A stretch of 41,281 bases of DNA. Source: Gemmatimonadota bacterium (lineage in GTDB: Bacteria; Gemmatimonadota; Gemmatimonadetes; Gemmatimonadales; Gemmatimonadaceae). Below, piece by piece: positions 26,372 through 34,245 of this stretch. The position numbers and the translations under genes were made by a program. The stretch covers positions 1-41,281 of the forward strand of contig NSHR01000034.1 in NCBI GenBank assembly GCA_002737115.1. Reading direction: 5' to 3'. Under the pieces are notes generated by a model. It did not search any database. It saw only the letters and a program-made list of their open reading frames with translations, and was not told where the DNA came from. Each line of letters starts with the position of its first letter. The first letter of the stretch is position 1.

Positions 26372-26880
26372 CCCTTGACCCCTTCCGGGCGGAAGAACGG
26401 CTCGAGGTAGCGCAGCAGGTCGTCCACCGAGCGGACCTGTTCCTTCAGCTCATCGAGCTCGCGCGCGCTCGGCAAGCGCACGCCGGCGCGATTCGCGATC
26501 ACCAGCACGGCATCCTCGAGATCGAGATCGATCAGAGCGTACGCGCGCTCGAGATTGTCGGTGGGGCTCACGAGGTCATGCGGTCCCACGGCACCACGAC
26601 GCTCGGCGAGATAGGCGTACACCTGCGACAGCAACAGCTCGGTGTAGCGCCCCCGAAGCGCATCGCGGAAGCGCGACAGGCCGTCGCGTTCGATGGACGC
26701 CTGATTGATGCGCTGCGCGCGGACGAGCGCGAGCAGTCCGAGTGCCAGCACCACGACGGCAACGATGACGGTCAGACGCACGACGTTCGATGCCTCGGGT
26801 GGGGATGGCGAGAGAGAGGGCGCGAGCACCGTCGCCACGCCGATCCGCCACGAATTATCGAGGCGTTGGCATGGGGCCAT
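26368..26880 (-). CDS. Membrane-anchored hypothetical protein
   Basis: About 170 residues; no family recognised. One hydrophobic helix (VVRLTVIVAVVVLALGLLAL, residues 33-52) is followed by a charged, helical soluble domain (INQASIERDGLSRFRDAL, DDLLRYLEPFF). The start is uncertain: the ATG at 26880 has a TACCTT box 4 nt upstream, while a GTG at 26781 would begin directly at the membrane helix and give 137 residues. The stop overlaps the M23 gene (GTGA). The coupling suggests the two proteins act together in the envelope. If the later start is used, the gap to the suf promoter is about 250 bp and contains a near-perfect palindrome (GCATGG-GG-CCATGC, 26869-26882). Confidence 0.6.
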   Translation of the reverse strand: MAPCQRLDNSWRIGVATVLAPSLSPSPPEASNVVRLTVIVAVVVLALGLLALVRAQRINQASIERDGLSRFRDALRGRYTELLLSQVYAYLAERRGAVGPHDLVSPTDNLERAYALIDLDLEDAVLVIANRAGVRLPSARELDELKEQVRSVDDLLRYLEPFFRPEGVKG

Positions 26881-26983
26881 GCAGAAGGTAGCCTGATGGC
26901 CGTAGCTCCGCGGATACGCGCCGCGCGGTCGCTCCGCCGGACCACGCAGCGGAGCTCGGCCGAATGTACACACGGCTGCAATT

Positions 26984-27003
26984 CGTCAACAGATTCGTTG
27001 ACG
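26984..27003. promoter_or_regulatory. Putative SufR operator
   Basis: CGTCAAC (26984-26990) and GTTGACG (26997-27003) form a perfect 7-bp inverted repeat with a 6-nt spacer. The core CAAC-N6-GTTG is the palindrome I recall as the SufR-binding site in Synechocystis. Its right arm coincides with the -35 hexamer of the suf promoter, so bound repressor would block RNA polymerase directly. The adjacent gene encodes the SufR-like protein, which implies autoregulation. Confidence 0.75.
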
Positions 27004-27027
27004 TAATGATCAAAGCCGAGTTATACT
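26998..27027 (+). promoter_or_regulatory. suf operon promoter, probably leaderless
   Basis: The -35 TTGACG (26998-27003) and -10 TATACT (27022-27027) are separated by 18 nt, each matching five of six consensus positions. The -10 ends 6 nt before the sufR ATG (27034), so the transcript should start at or beside the A of the start codon. There is no ribosome-binding site. Confidence 0.75.
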
Positions 27028-27033
27028 ATCCCC

Positions 27034-27720
27034 ATGCAGGATGTGATCAGCGCGTTAGGGGGATTTCGGGGGGTGCGGGCCGAGTTACTGGTGGCGCTGA
27101 AGAAAGCGCAGCCGCTCACGGCCCACGAGCTCGGGGAACAGTTCGGCCTCACGGCCAACGGACTCCGGCGCTACCTCAAGGCCCTCGAAGAGGATGGTCT
27201 GGTGCGCTACGAGCGCGCGGTGCATGGCGTCGGCGCGCCCGTGTTCGCGTATTCGCTCGCGCCAGCCGGAGAAGCGCTCTTCCCACGAAGCTACGTGTCG
27301 GTGCTGGCCACGGCGCTCGATGCACTGCGGGCCGAGCAGGGAACGGCGGCGGTGGCGGGCGTGTTGGAGGCGGAGTGGGATCGACTGGCCGACGAGGCCG
27401 GGCCGGTGCTGGATGCATTACCGCTCGAAGAGCGCATGCCGTTGGTGGCCGAGTTGTTGACGGCGAAGGGCTACATGGCGGAGGCCGTGCAGGTCGACCG
27501 CGCCGACGGAAAGCCCGCCGTGACCACGCTGCGCATTCACAATTGTGCGGTGCGTGAAATCGCCGATCGGTTCCCGGAAGCGTGTGCGGCGGAAGCAAAG
27601 TTTGTGGAGCGGCTGCTCGGTGTTCCTCTGGTGCGCGGCGCGCATCGGAAGGACGGCTGTGGCCGATGTGAATACGACGTGTCGAGCCACCTTTTGGCCG
27701 AGAAACAGGAGCAGGAATGA
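27034..27720 (+). CDS. sufR: SufR-like iron-sulfur transcriptional repressor
   Basis: A 228-residue regulator. Residues 9-75 are a winged helix ([33 protein letters not shown]). The C-terminal sensory part contains four Cys, C171, C184, C209 and C212, in [15 protein letters not shown] and [10 protein letters not shown]; the first pair is spaced by 12 residues as in SufR proteins. SufR is a homodimeric repressor that binds DNA when its iron-sulfur cluster is present and releases the suf operon when clusters are scarce or damaged. It is the first gene of the operon, next to a matching operator, and overlaps sufB by 4 bp (ATGA). A different iron-sulfur-responsive ArsR/DeoR-type regulator is possible but less likely. 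Confidence 0.87.
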   Translation: MQDVISALGGFRGVRAELLVALKKAQPLTAHELGEQFGLTANGLRRYLKALEEDGLVRYERAVHGVGAPVFAYSLAPAGEALFPRSYVSVLATALDALRAEQGTAAVAGVLEAEWDRLADEAGPVLDALPLEERMPLVAELLTAKGYMAEAVQVDRADGKPAVTTLRIHNCAVREIADRFPEACAAEAKFVERLLGVPLVRGAHRKDGCGRCEYDVSSHLLAEKQEQE

Positions 27721-29150
27721 GTTCCACTATCGAGTCGCTCGTCAATCGCGAGTATCAATACGGCTTCACGACGGATTTCGAGGCAGAGACGCTCCCGCCC
27801 GGTCTGTCCGAGGAGACGGTACGTTTCATTTCGGCGAAAAAGGGCGAGCCGCAGTGGCTGCTCGACTGGCGCCTGAAGGCGTTCCGGCGCTGGCTCACCA
27901 CGAAGGAGCCGCACTGGGGCAACGTGCAGTATCCGCCCATCGACTATCAGGCCGCGAGCTATTACTCGGCGCCCAAGTCGGTGAAGCCGTTGGCGTCGCT
28001 CGACGACGTCGATCCGCAACTGCTGGAGATGTACAGCAAGCTCGGCATCTCGCTTAGCGAACAAAAGCGCATGAACGGCGTGGCCGTCGATGCCGTGATC
28101 GATTCGGTGTCGGTGGGCACGACGTATAAAGAAGAGCTGAGCAAGTTCGGCATCATCTTCATGTCGTTCAGCGAGGCGGTGCGCGAGCATCCGGATTTAG
28201 TGCAGAAGTACCTCGGCTCGGTGGTGCCGTACAGCGACAACTTCTTCGCGGCGCTGAACAGCGCGGTGTTCTCGGACGGATCGTTCTGCTACATCCCGAA
28301 GGGGGTGCGGTGCCCGATGGACTTGAGCACGTACTTCCGCATCAATGCGGCGGACACGGGCCAGTTCGAGCGCACGCTGATCATCGCCGATGAAGGCTCG
28401 TACGTGAGCTATCTGGAAGGGTGCACCGCGCCCAAGCGCGACACCAACCAGTTGCACGCGGCCATCGTGGAGATCGTCGCGCTCGACGGCGCCACGGTGA
28501 AGTACAGCACGGTGCAGAACTGGTATGCCGGCGACGAGAACGGCCTCGGCGGCATTTACAACTTCGTCACCAAGCGCGCCAAGGCGATGGCGAATGCGAA
28601 GGTGTCGTGGACACAGGTAGAAACCGGTTCGGCCATCACGTGGAAGTATCCGAGCGTGATTCTACAGGGCGACAACAGTGTCGGCGAGTTCTACTCGGTG
28701 GCGGTGGCGAGCAAGATGCAGCAGGCCGACACGGGCACGAAGATGATCCACATCGGCCGCAACACGAGGTCCACCATCGTGTCGAAGGGTATCTCGGCGA
28801 TGAAGGGGCAGAACAGCTACCGCGGCAAGGTGCAGATTCTGCCGAAGGCCGAGGGCGCGCGCAACTATACGCAGTGCGACTCCATGCTGGTGGGTAATGC
28901 CTGCGGGGCGCACACGTTCCCGTACGTCGAGGTGGGGAACAACAGCGCCATTCTCGAGCACGAAGCGAGCACGAGCAAGATCGGCGAAGATCAAATCTTC
29001 TACCTCAAGGCGCGCGGGCTCGACGCTGAACAGGCGGTCTCGATGATCGTGAGCGGTTTTTGCAAGGAAGTCTTTAAGGAGCTGCCGATGGAGTTCGCGC
29101 TCGAAGCGCAGCAGCTGCTTGGCATCACGCTTGAAGGATCCGTCGGGTAA
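27717..29150 (+). CDS. sufB: SufB, Fe-S scaffold subunit of SufBCD
   Basis: A 477-residue beta-helix scaffold protein; with SufC and SufD it assembles nascent iron-sulfur clusters. Residues corresponding to functional E. coli SufB residues are conserved at a constant offset of 18: C236 (E. coli C254) in [10 protein letters not shown]387 (C405) in NYTQCDSM and E416 (E434) in ILEHEASTS. The N-terminal [10 protein letters not shown] and QYPPIDYQ motifs are typical. The start overlaps the sufR stop in ATGA. It is followed by a 41-nt gap to sufC, the longest but one in the operon, which has no ribosome site or terminator. Confidence 0.97.
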   Translation: MSSTIESLVNREYQYGFTTDFEAETLPPGLSEETVRFISAKKGEPQWLLDWRLKAFRRWLTTKEPHWGNVQYPPIDYQAASYYSAPKSVKPLASLDDVDPQLLEMYSKLGISLSEQKRMNGVAVDAVIDSVSVGTTYKEELSKFGIIFMSFSEAVREHPDLVQKYLGSVVPYSDNFFAALNSAVFSDGSFCYIPKGVRCPMDLSTYFRINAADTGQFERTLIIADEGSYVSYLEGCTAPKRDTNQLHAAIVEIVALDGATVKYSTVQNWYAGDENGLGGIYNFVTKRAKAMANAKVSWTQVETGSAITWKYPSVILQGDNSVGEFYSVAVASKMQQADTGTKMIHIGRNTRSTIVSKGISAMKGQNSYRGKVQILPKAEGARNYTQCDSMLVGNACGAHTFPYVEVGNNSAILEHEASTSKIGEDQIFYLKARGLDAEQAVSMIVSGFCKEVFKELPMEFALEAQQLLGITLEGSVG

Positions 29151-29191
29151 CCGACGTCCTCCCTACTTCGTACCCCTTACTTCGCTCTTAT

Positions 29192-29938
29192 ATGCTGCAG
29201 ATTACTGATCTCCACGCTGCCATCGACGGCAAGCCGATTCTCAAGGGTATCACGCTCACCGTGAACGCCGGTGAAGTGCATGCCGTCATGGGCCCGAACG
29301 GCTCGGGCAAGAGCACACTGGCCCAGGTGCTGGCGGGCCATCCGGCCTATGAAGTCACCAGCGGCTCCGTGACGTACAACGGCGTGGACCTGCTGGAGCT
29401 GGCGCCGGAAGTGCGCGCACAGAACGGCGTGTTCCTGGCGTTTCAGTACCCGATCGAGATCCCGGGCGTGACCAACGCGTATTTCCTGCGGGCCGCATAC
29501 AACGCGATTCGCAAGTCGAAGGGGCTCGATGAAGTCGATCCGATGGAGTTTCTCGACGTGGTTGAGGAGAAGCTCCAGCTGGTGGACATGGATGTGAGCA
29601 TGATGAGCCGCTCGGTCAACGTGGGCTTCTCTGGTGGTGAGAAGAAGCGGAACGAGATCCTGCAGATGGCCGTGCTGCAGCCGATGCTCGCCATTCTTGA
29701 TGAAACCGACTCCGGTCTCGACATCGACGCCTTGCGCATCGTGGCGAACGGCGTGAACGCGCTCAAGCGCCCGGACAACGCGGCGATCGTGGTGACGCAC
29801 TACCAGCGCCTGCTCAACTATATCGTGCCCGATTACGTGCACGTGCTGGCCGGTGGCCGCATCGTGAAGTCGGGCGACAAGTCGCTCGCGCTGGAGCTCG
29901 AAGCCCGCGGATACGACTGGGTGTTGGAGGCGGCGTGA
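29192..29938 (+). CDS. sufC: SufC, ATPase of SufBCD
   Basis: A 248-residue ABC-type ATPase that drives conformational change in SufB-SufD during cluster assembly. Walker A is GPNGSGKS (34-41), the signature is FSGGEKKRNE (146-155) and Walker B is MLAILDETDSGLDID with D170 and E171. The Q-loop is AFQYPIEIPGV. The SGGEKKRNEI and ETDSGLDIDA sequences are SufC-specific compared with transport ABC ATPases. The ATG has no Shine-Dalgarno sequence. Its TGA overlaps the GTG of sufD. Confidence 0.97.
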   Translation: MLQITDLHAAIDGKPILKGITLTVNAGEVHAVMGPNGSGKSTLAQVLAGHPAYEVTSGSVTYNGVDLLELAPEVRAQNGVFLAFQYPIEIPGVTNAYFLRAAYNAIRKSKGLDEVDPMEFLDVVEEKLQLVDMDVSMMSRSVNVGFSGGEKKRNEILQMAVLQPMLAILDETDSGLDIDALRIVANGVNALKRPDNAAIVVTHYQRLLNYIVPDYVHVLAGGRIVKSGDKSLALELEARGYDWVLEAA

Positions 29939-31278
29939 GCGCGTCGGTGAGCTCCCCGGTGAGCAGCACATTGCACTTCCAGGCGCAGGCCAGCGCGTTC
30001 GCGTCGGCGGCGTCCGACCGCGCCCCTGCCCCGCTCGCCACGTTGCGCGCCGCGGGAGCCGAGGCGTTCGCGCGCCTGGGCTTCCCGACCACGCGCAGCG
30101 AAGACTGGAAATACACGAGTGTGTCGTCGATCGCGAACACGCCGTTCGTGGCCGCGCAGAACCGTGCCGTGGGCACGCTCGACGCCGCGGCACTTGAGCC
30201 GTACACGTTCGGTGGCACGTGGCCGTTGGTGGTGTTCTTGAACGGCCGCTATGCGCCGGCGTTGTCGTCGATCGGCGCGCTACCCGATGGCGTGCGGGTG
30301 ATGGATCTGGCGACGGCCGCCGTACAGGAGCCGGAGCTACTGGCGCGTCATCTCGGCGTGGCGGCTCCGGCCGACCGCGATGGGTTCACGGCGCTCAACG
30401 CCGCCTTCGCCGGCGAGGGCGTGCTGATTCATGTGGCGAAGGAGATGGTAACCGACGTGCCGGTGCACATCCTGCATGTGACCGACGCCAACGGCGCCGG
30501 CGTGATGAGCCACGCGCGTCATCTGCTGGTGGCCGAGCGGCATGCCAAGGCCTCGGTGATCGAGAGCTACGTGTCGCTGGCCGACGTGTCGTACTTCACG
30601 AACGCGGTAGTCGAAGTCTCGGTGGACGACGGCGCCACGCTGCAGCTGCTGCGCATTCAGCGGGAGTCCCCCACGGCGTTTCATGTGGGCACCGTGGAAG
30701 CGCGTCAGGGCCGCGACAGTCACTTCATGGCCTTCACGTTCCAGACCGGTGCGGCGCTCTCGCGCAGCAACGTATTCACGGTTTTGGCCGGCGAGGGCTG
30801 CGGCACGACGCTGAACGGCCTGTACATGCTGGACAGTGCACAGCACGGCGATCACCAGACGCGCGTGGAGCATGTGGCGCCGCATTGTTTCAGCCGCGAG
30901 GCGTACAAGGGCCTGCTCGACGACGCGTCGCACGGCGTGTTCAACGGCAAGGTGTATGTGCACCCCGAAGCGCAGAAGACCGACGGCAAGCAGACCAATA
31001 ACACGCTGCTGCTGTCGAAGGACGCGCAGATCGACACCAAGCCGCAGCTCGAGATTTTTGCGGACGATGTGAAGTGCACGCACGGGGCCACCGTGGGCCG
31101 CATCGACGAGACGGCGCTGTTCTACCTGAAGAGCCGCGGCGTGGGTCAGCTGCTGGCGCGCCAGCTGCTCATGTACGCGTTCGCTGCCGACGTGCTCGAA
31201 ACGATCGAGAACGAGGCCGTGAAGGAAGCGCTGGAGCAGCTGACGATGGTGCGGTTTACGGGTGAGACCAGTCACTGA
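29935..31278 (+). CDS. sufD: SufD, SufBCD subunit
   Basis: A 447-residue SufB paralogue that completes the scaffold. The N-terminal half contains GFPTTRSEDWKYTSVSSI, a standard SufD segment; the C-terminal half contains FADDVKCTHGATVGRID, where C381 and H383 match the conserved Cys/His region at the SufB-SufD interface (E. coli C358/H360). The start is a GTG overlapping the sufC stop (GTGA). It is slightly longer than E. coli SufD owing to an Ala-rich N-terminus. Confidence 0.96.
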   Translation: MSASVSSPVSSTLHFQAQASAFASAASDRAPAPLATLRAAGAEAFARLGFPTTRSEDWKYTSVSSIANTPFVAAQNRAVGTLDAAALEPYTFGGTWPLVVFLNGRYAPALSSIGALPDGVRVMDLATAAVQEPELLARHLGVAAPADRDGFTALNAAFAGEGVLIHVAKEMVTDVPVHILHVTDANGAGVMSHARHLLVAERHAKASVIESYVSLADVSYFTNAVVEVSVDDGATLQLLRIQRESPTAFHVGTVEARQGRDSHFMAFTFQTGAALSRSNVFTVLAGEGCGTTLNGLYMLDSAQHGDHQTRVEHVAPHCFSREAYKGLLDDASHGVFNGKVYVHPEAQKTDGKQTNNTLLLSKDAQIDTKPQLEIFADDVKCTHGATVGRIDETALFYLKSRGVGQLLARQLLMYAFAADVLETIENEAVKEALEQLTMVRFTGETSH

Positions 31279-31283
31279 GCATC

Positions 31284-31745
31284 ATGTCGGATCTACAAGA
31301 GCTGTACCAGTCCGTCATTCTCGACCACAACCGCAAGCCGCGTAATTTCGGCGTGCTCGAGGGGTCGAATCGCGCCGCGGACGGCAAGAATCCGTTGTGC
31401 GGTGACGAAGTCCATGTGGCGTTGCACGTGGATGGCGACGTGATCACCGACGTCAAGTTCACAGGGCACGGCTGTGCGATTTCCAAGGCGTCGGCATCGC
31501 TCATGACGACGGCGGTGAAGGGCAAGACGCGCGAGGAGGCGGAGGCGTTGTTCGCGCGCTTTCACGCGCTGGTGCTCGGGCAGGACGCCGGCGGCGGGAA
31601 GGATCTGGGGCCGCTCGTAGTGTTTTCGGGGGTATCGCGCTTTCCGGTGCGCGTGAAGTGTGCCTCGCTGGCGTGGCACACGCTCAAGGCCGCGCTGGAC
31701 GACGGGCCGACCGATGCGGTGCCTTCCATCAGTACCGAAGCGTGA
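31284..31745 (+). CDS. sufU: SufU, zinc-dependent sulfur acceptor (first copy)
   Basis: A 153-residue IscU-fold protein. Ligands match B. subtilis SufU (C41, D43, C66, C128) at an offset of 2: C39 and D41 in NPLCGDEV, C64 in GHGCAISKASASLM and C126 in VKCASLAWH. The SufU-specific insertion between the second and third Cys is present, which separates it from IscU scaffolds, and the IscU His ligand is replaced. SufU accepts persulfide from SufS through a zinc-swapped complex. It starts 5 nt after sufD and overlaps the Rieske gene by 4 bp (GTGA). Confidence 0.93.
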   Translation: MSDLQELYQSVILDHNRKPRNFGVLEGSNRAADGKNPLCGDEVHVALHVDGDVITDVKFTGHGCAISKASASLMTTAVKGKTREEAEALFARFHALVLGQDAGGGKDLGPLVVFSGVSRFPVRVKCASLAWHTLKAALDDGPTDAVPSISTEA

Positions 31746-32074
31746 GTGGTCCGGACGGGTTTGTTCGGGCGGCGGCGTTGCGGGAGATCGAGGCAGGGCT
31801 TCCGCTGGGTGTGGTGATGCGCGACGGGCGGCGGGTGTGTCTGGTGCGCGACGGCGACGCGGTGCACGCGGTGGACGATCGGTGTCCGCACCGGGACTTC
31901 GCGATCTCCGGCGGTGATCTGGTGGAACCGTGTGTGCTCGAGTGTCCCTGGCACGGCGCGCGCTTCGATGTGCGCACCGGTGCCGTGCTCTCCGGTCCTT
32001 CCACCGACGATCTGGGGACGTATCCCGTGCACGTCGTCGATGGTGATGTCTTTGTCGGGCCGCGTCGCACGTAG
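31742..32074 (+). CDS. Rieske-type [2Fe-2S] ferredoxin in the suf operon
   Basis: A 110-residue single-domain Rieske protein. Cluster ligands are C48 and H50 in DDRCPHRDF and C68 and H71 in LECPWHGARFD. The sequence resembles the small ferredoxin components of ring-hydroxylating dioxygenases (NirD/BphF type), but no oxygenase is nearby. Comparable Rieske genes occur in actinobacterial suf operons, where they are candidate electron donors for cluster assembly. It starts at a GTG inside the sufU stop (GTGA), so it is a true operon member. No signal peptide or membrane anchor is present, so it is cytoplasmic. Confidence 0.92.
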   Translation: MSGPDGFVRAAALREIEAGLPLGVVMRDGRRVCLVRDGDAVHAVDDRCPHRDFAISGGDLVEPCVLECPWHGARFDVRTGAVLSGPSTDDLGTYPVHVVDGDVFVGPRRT

Positions 32075-32122
32075 TTCGCCGTGCGTGGTATGCTGGTAGC
32101 CCGTTCGTATTCGAGAGGTTCT

Positions 32123-33349
32123 ATGTCGATCGCGTCTTTGGCGCCCCGCGCTGATTTTCCGTTGCTCGCCGCTAACCCGGCGATGCACTACCTCGACTCG
32201 GCGGCCACGTCGCAGAAGCCGGCGGCGATGCTCGATGCGTTGCGCCACTTCTACGCCACGTCGAACGCCAATCCGCATCGTGGGGCGTACGCGCTGTCGG
32301 CGCTGGCCACCGACGCGTACCATGATGCCCGCGCGACGATCGCGCGCTTCGTGGGTGTGGCCGATGCCGACTGCCTGATCTTCACGCGCGGCACCACCGA
32401 GTCGATGAACCTCGTGGCGTCGAGCTGGGGCGGCGCGCATGTCGGACCCGGTGATGAGATCGTGGTGTCGGCGCTCGAGCACCATGCCAACTTCGTGCCC
32501 TGGCAGCAGCTTGCGCTGCGCACGGGCGCCACGCTGCGCATCGTGGAGCTGACGCCCACGCAGACGATCGACCTCGACATGCTGCGCGACGTGGTCGGGG
32601 CCCGCACCAAGATCGTGGCCATCACGCATGTGTCGAACGCCGTGGGCTCCATCACCCCGCTGCACGACGTGGTGCGCATCGTGCGCGCGCGCTCGGCGGC
32701 GGTGATCGTGGTCGATGGTGCCCAAGCGGTACCGCACCTGGCCGTGAATTTCGACGCGCTCGATATCGACTTCTATGCGTTCAGCGGCCACAAGCTGCTG
32801 GGCCCGATGGGCATCGGCGTGCTGGTGGGGCGCCGGACGCTGCTGGAGGCGATGCCGCCGTATCAGTTTGGCGGCGACATGATCGAGTGGGTGCGCGACA
32901 CCGACAGCACCTGGAACGTGCTCCCGCACAAGTTTGAGGCCGGCACCCCCAATGCGGCCGACGCCGTGGCCCTGGCGGCCGCTGTACGCTATCTGGGCGG
33001 CCTGGACATGGCGCAGGTGCGTGCGCACGAGATTGCGCTTCTGGAGGCCGCTGAGGCCCGTGTGCGGGCCCTGCCGGGTGTCACCGTATACGGACCACCG
33101 CCGGCCCAGCGCAGTGGCGTGCTCAGCTTCTCGCTGGCCGACGTGCATCCGCACGACTTGGCCACGATTCTCGATCAGCACGGGGTCTGCATCCGAGCGG
33201 GGCATCACTGCGCGCAGCCGCTGATGCGGCGCTTGGGTGTGAGCGCGACGGCGCGGGCCAGCTTCTACGTGTACAGCGATGGCCGTGATGTGGACGCCCT
33301 CGTTGGGGCCCTCACGGCGGCGCAGCAGCTGTTCGCGACGGTCGATTGA
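32123..33349 (+). CDS. sufS: SufS, group II cysteine desulfurase
   Basis: A 408-residue PLP enzyme that removes sulfur from cysteine, producing alanine and an enzyme persulfide that is passed to SufU. The PLP Lys is K224 in FSGHKLLGPMGIG; EHHANFVPW contains the cofactor-stacking His; the catalytic Cys is C363 in RAGHHCAQPLMRRLG, on the short, ordered loop typical of group II enzymes. The ATG at 32123 was preferred because GAGAGG lies 5 nt upstream, the clearest ribosome site in the operon. Its TGA overlaps the TTG start of the second sufU. Confidence 0.96.
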   Translation: MSIASLAPRADFPLLAANPAMHYLDSAATSQKPAAMLDALRHFYATSNANPHRGAYALSALATDAYHDARATIARFVGVADADCLIFTRGTTESMNLVASSWGGAHVGPGDEIVVSALEHHANFVPWQQLALRTGATLRIVELTPTQTIDLDMLRDVVGARTKIVAITHVSNAVGSITPLHDVVRIVRARSAAVIVVDGAQAVPHLAVNFDALDIDFYAFSGHKLLGPMGIGVLVGRRTLLEAMPPYQFGGDMIEWVRDTDSTWNVLPHKFEAGTPNAADAVALAAAVRYLGGLDMAQVRAHEIALLEAAEARVRALPGVTVYGPPPAQRSGVLSFSLADVHPHDLATILDQHGVCIRAGHHCAQPLMRRLGVSATARASFYVYSDGRDVDALVGALTAAQQLFATVD

Positions 33350-33804
33350 GCAGCGTGGCGCCGTTCACGGCGAGCATCGCGGCGATGTATCAGGATGGGC
33401 TCCTGGCCCACCATCGCGCGCCACGCAACCGGCGGATGATCGACGCGCCCACGGCGATCGGCGCGCGCAAGAATCCGGTGTGCGGCGATGAGATCACCGT
33501 GATGGTATCACTCGACGCCGACGCGGTACGCGACGTGGCGTTTACCGGTCGCGGCTGCTCGATCGCGACGGCATCGGCCTCGATGATGACGGATGCCGTC
33601 ACCGGGCTTACCGTAGGGGCGGCGCTGGCGGTGGCGGATGCTGTCGATCGCATGTTGCACGCGTCGGGCGCCGTCGCGAGCGTCGAGGCGGTGCTGCCGG
33701 AGGCGTTGACGCCGTTGCTGGGCGTGGCGCCATTCCCTGGCCGTCATGGCTGCGCGATGCTACCGTGGCAGGCGTTGCGCGAGGCGCTGACGGCGAAGCG
33801 GTAG
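33346..33804 (+). CDS. Second SufU-like protein
   Basis: A 152-residue IscU-fold protein, clearly paralogous to the SufU encoded two genes upstream yet diverged. All four metal-site residues are kept: C46 and D48 in NPVCGDEI, C71 in GRGCSIATASASMM and C136 in GRHGCAMLPWQAL. The SufU-specific insertion is present but has a different sequence (VGAALAVADAVDRML). It starts at a TTG within the sufS stop codon (TTGA); a GTG at 33355 is an alternative. Coupling to sufS suggests it too receives sulfur from SufS. It may serve another acceptor, such as tRNA thiolation or delivery under stress; that is inference. Confidence 0.88.
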   Translation: MSSVAPFTASIAAMYQDGLLAHHRAPRNRRMIDAPTAIGARKNPVCGDEITVMVSLDADAVRDVAFTGRGCSIATASASMMTDAVTGLTVGAALAVADAVDRMLHASGAVASVEAVLPEALTPLLGVAPFPGRHGCAMLPWQALREALTAKR

Positions 33805-33867
33805 CGCGTGTGGTCCCGCCGCGTGGTAGCGGTTGACTCCGCCGGACCACGGCGTTCCATTGCGCCT

Positions 33868-34164
33868 ATGTACGCACTCGCCATCATCCGATACCGTCGC
33901 CCGTTTGAAGAGATCGCTCCTCATGTCGAGGAGCACCGGGCCTACCTGAAGGAACTCAAGGCCCAGGGGCTGTTGCTGGTGTCGGGGCCGTTCGATCCAC
34001 GTACGGGCGGCGGGCTGCTGCTGCGCATCCCCGACGGTGAGGAGATGAATGCGGCGCTGGATCGCATTCGCGACGGCGATCCGTTTACGCGGCGGTCGTT
34101 GGCGCAGTACGAGCTGTTGCCGTGGAACCCGGTGATCGGCACGGAAGGGCTCGACCGGCTCTAG
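33868..34164 (+). CDS. YciI-like protein
   Basis: A 98-residue protein with the ferredoxin-like alpha/beta fold of the YCII family (PF03795-like): YALAIIRYRRPFEE at the N-terminus, HRAYLKELKAQGLLLVSGPF with the conserved His and the SGPF motif, and a C-terminal YELLPWNPVIG. Members include dehydrochlorinases and regulators, but most are uncharacterised. It lies 63 bp downstream of the suf operon. That gap contains inverted arms (GTGGTCC and GGACCAC) and a TTGACT, so a separate promoter is plausible. Confidence 0.75.
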   Translation: MYALAIIRYRRPFEEIAPHVEEHRAYLKELKAQGLLLVSGPFDPRTGGGLLLRIPDGEEMNAALDRIRDGDPFTRRSLAQYELLPWNPVIGTEGLDRL

Positions 34165-34245
34165 GCTGCGGGGTGTGCTGGCGGACGGTTCGTGCTGCGC
34201 GATCCGCTTGACGTTCCGTTGGCTACGCCCTCTCCGGCCGCACGA

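Noticed and set aside
31562-33208. A 548-residue minus-strand frame opposite sufU, the Rieske gene and sufS
   Set aside because: It crosses three well-identified genes and encodes His/Arg-rich sequence without a fold signature.
33805-33867. Inverted arms GTGGTCC/GGACCAC after the second sufU as a suf-operon terminator
   Set aside because: The loop is long, there is no T-tract, and a TTGACT within it could instead belong to a promoter for the YciI-like gene.
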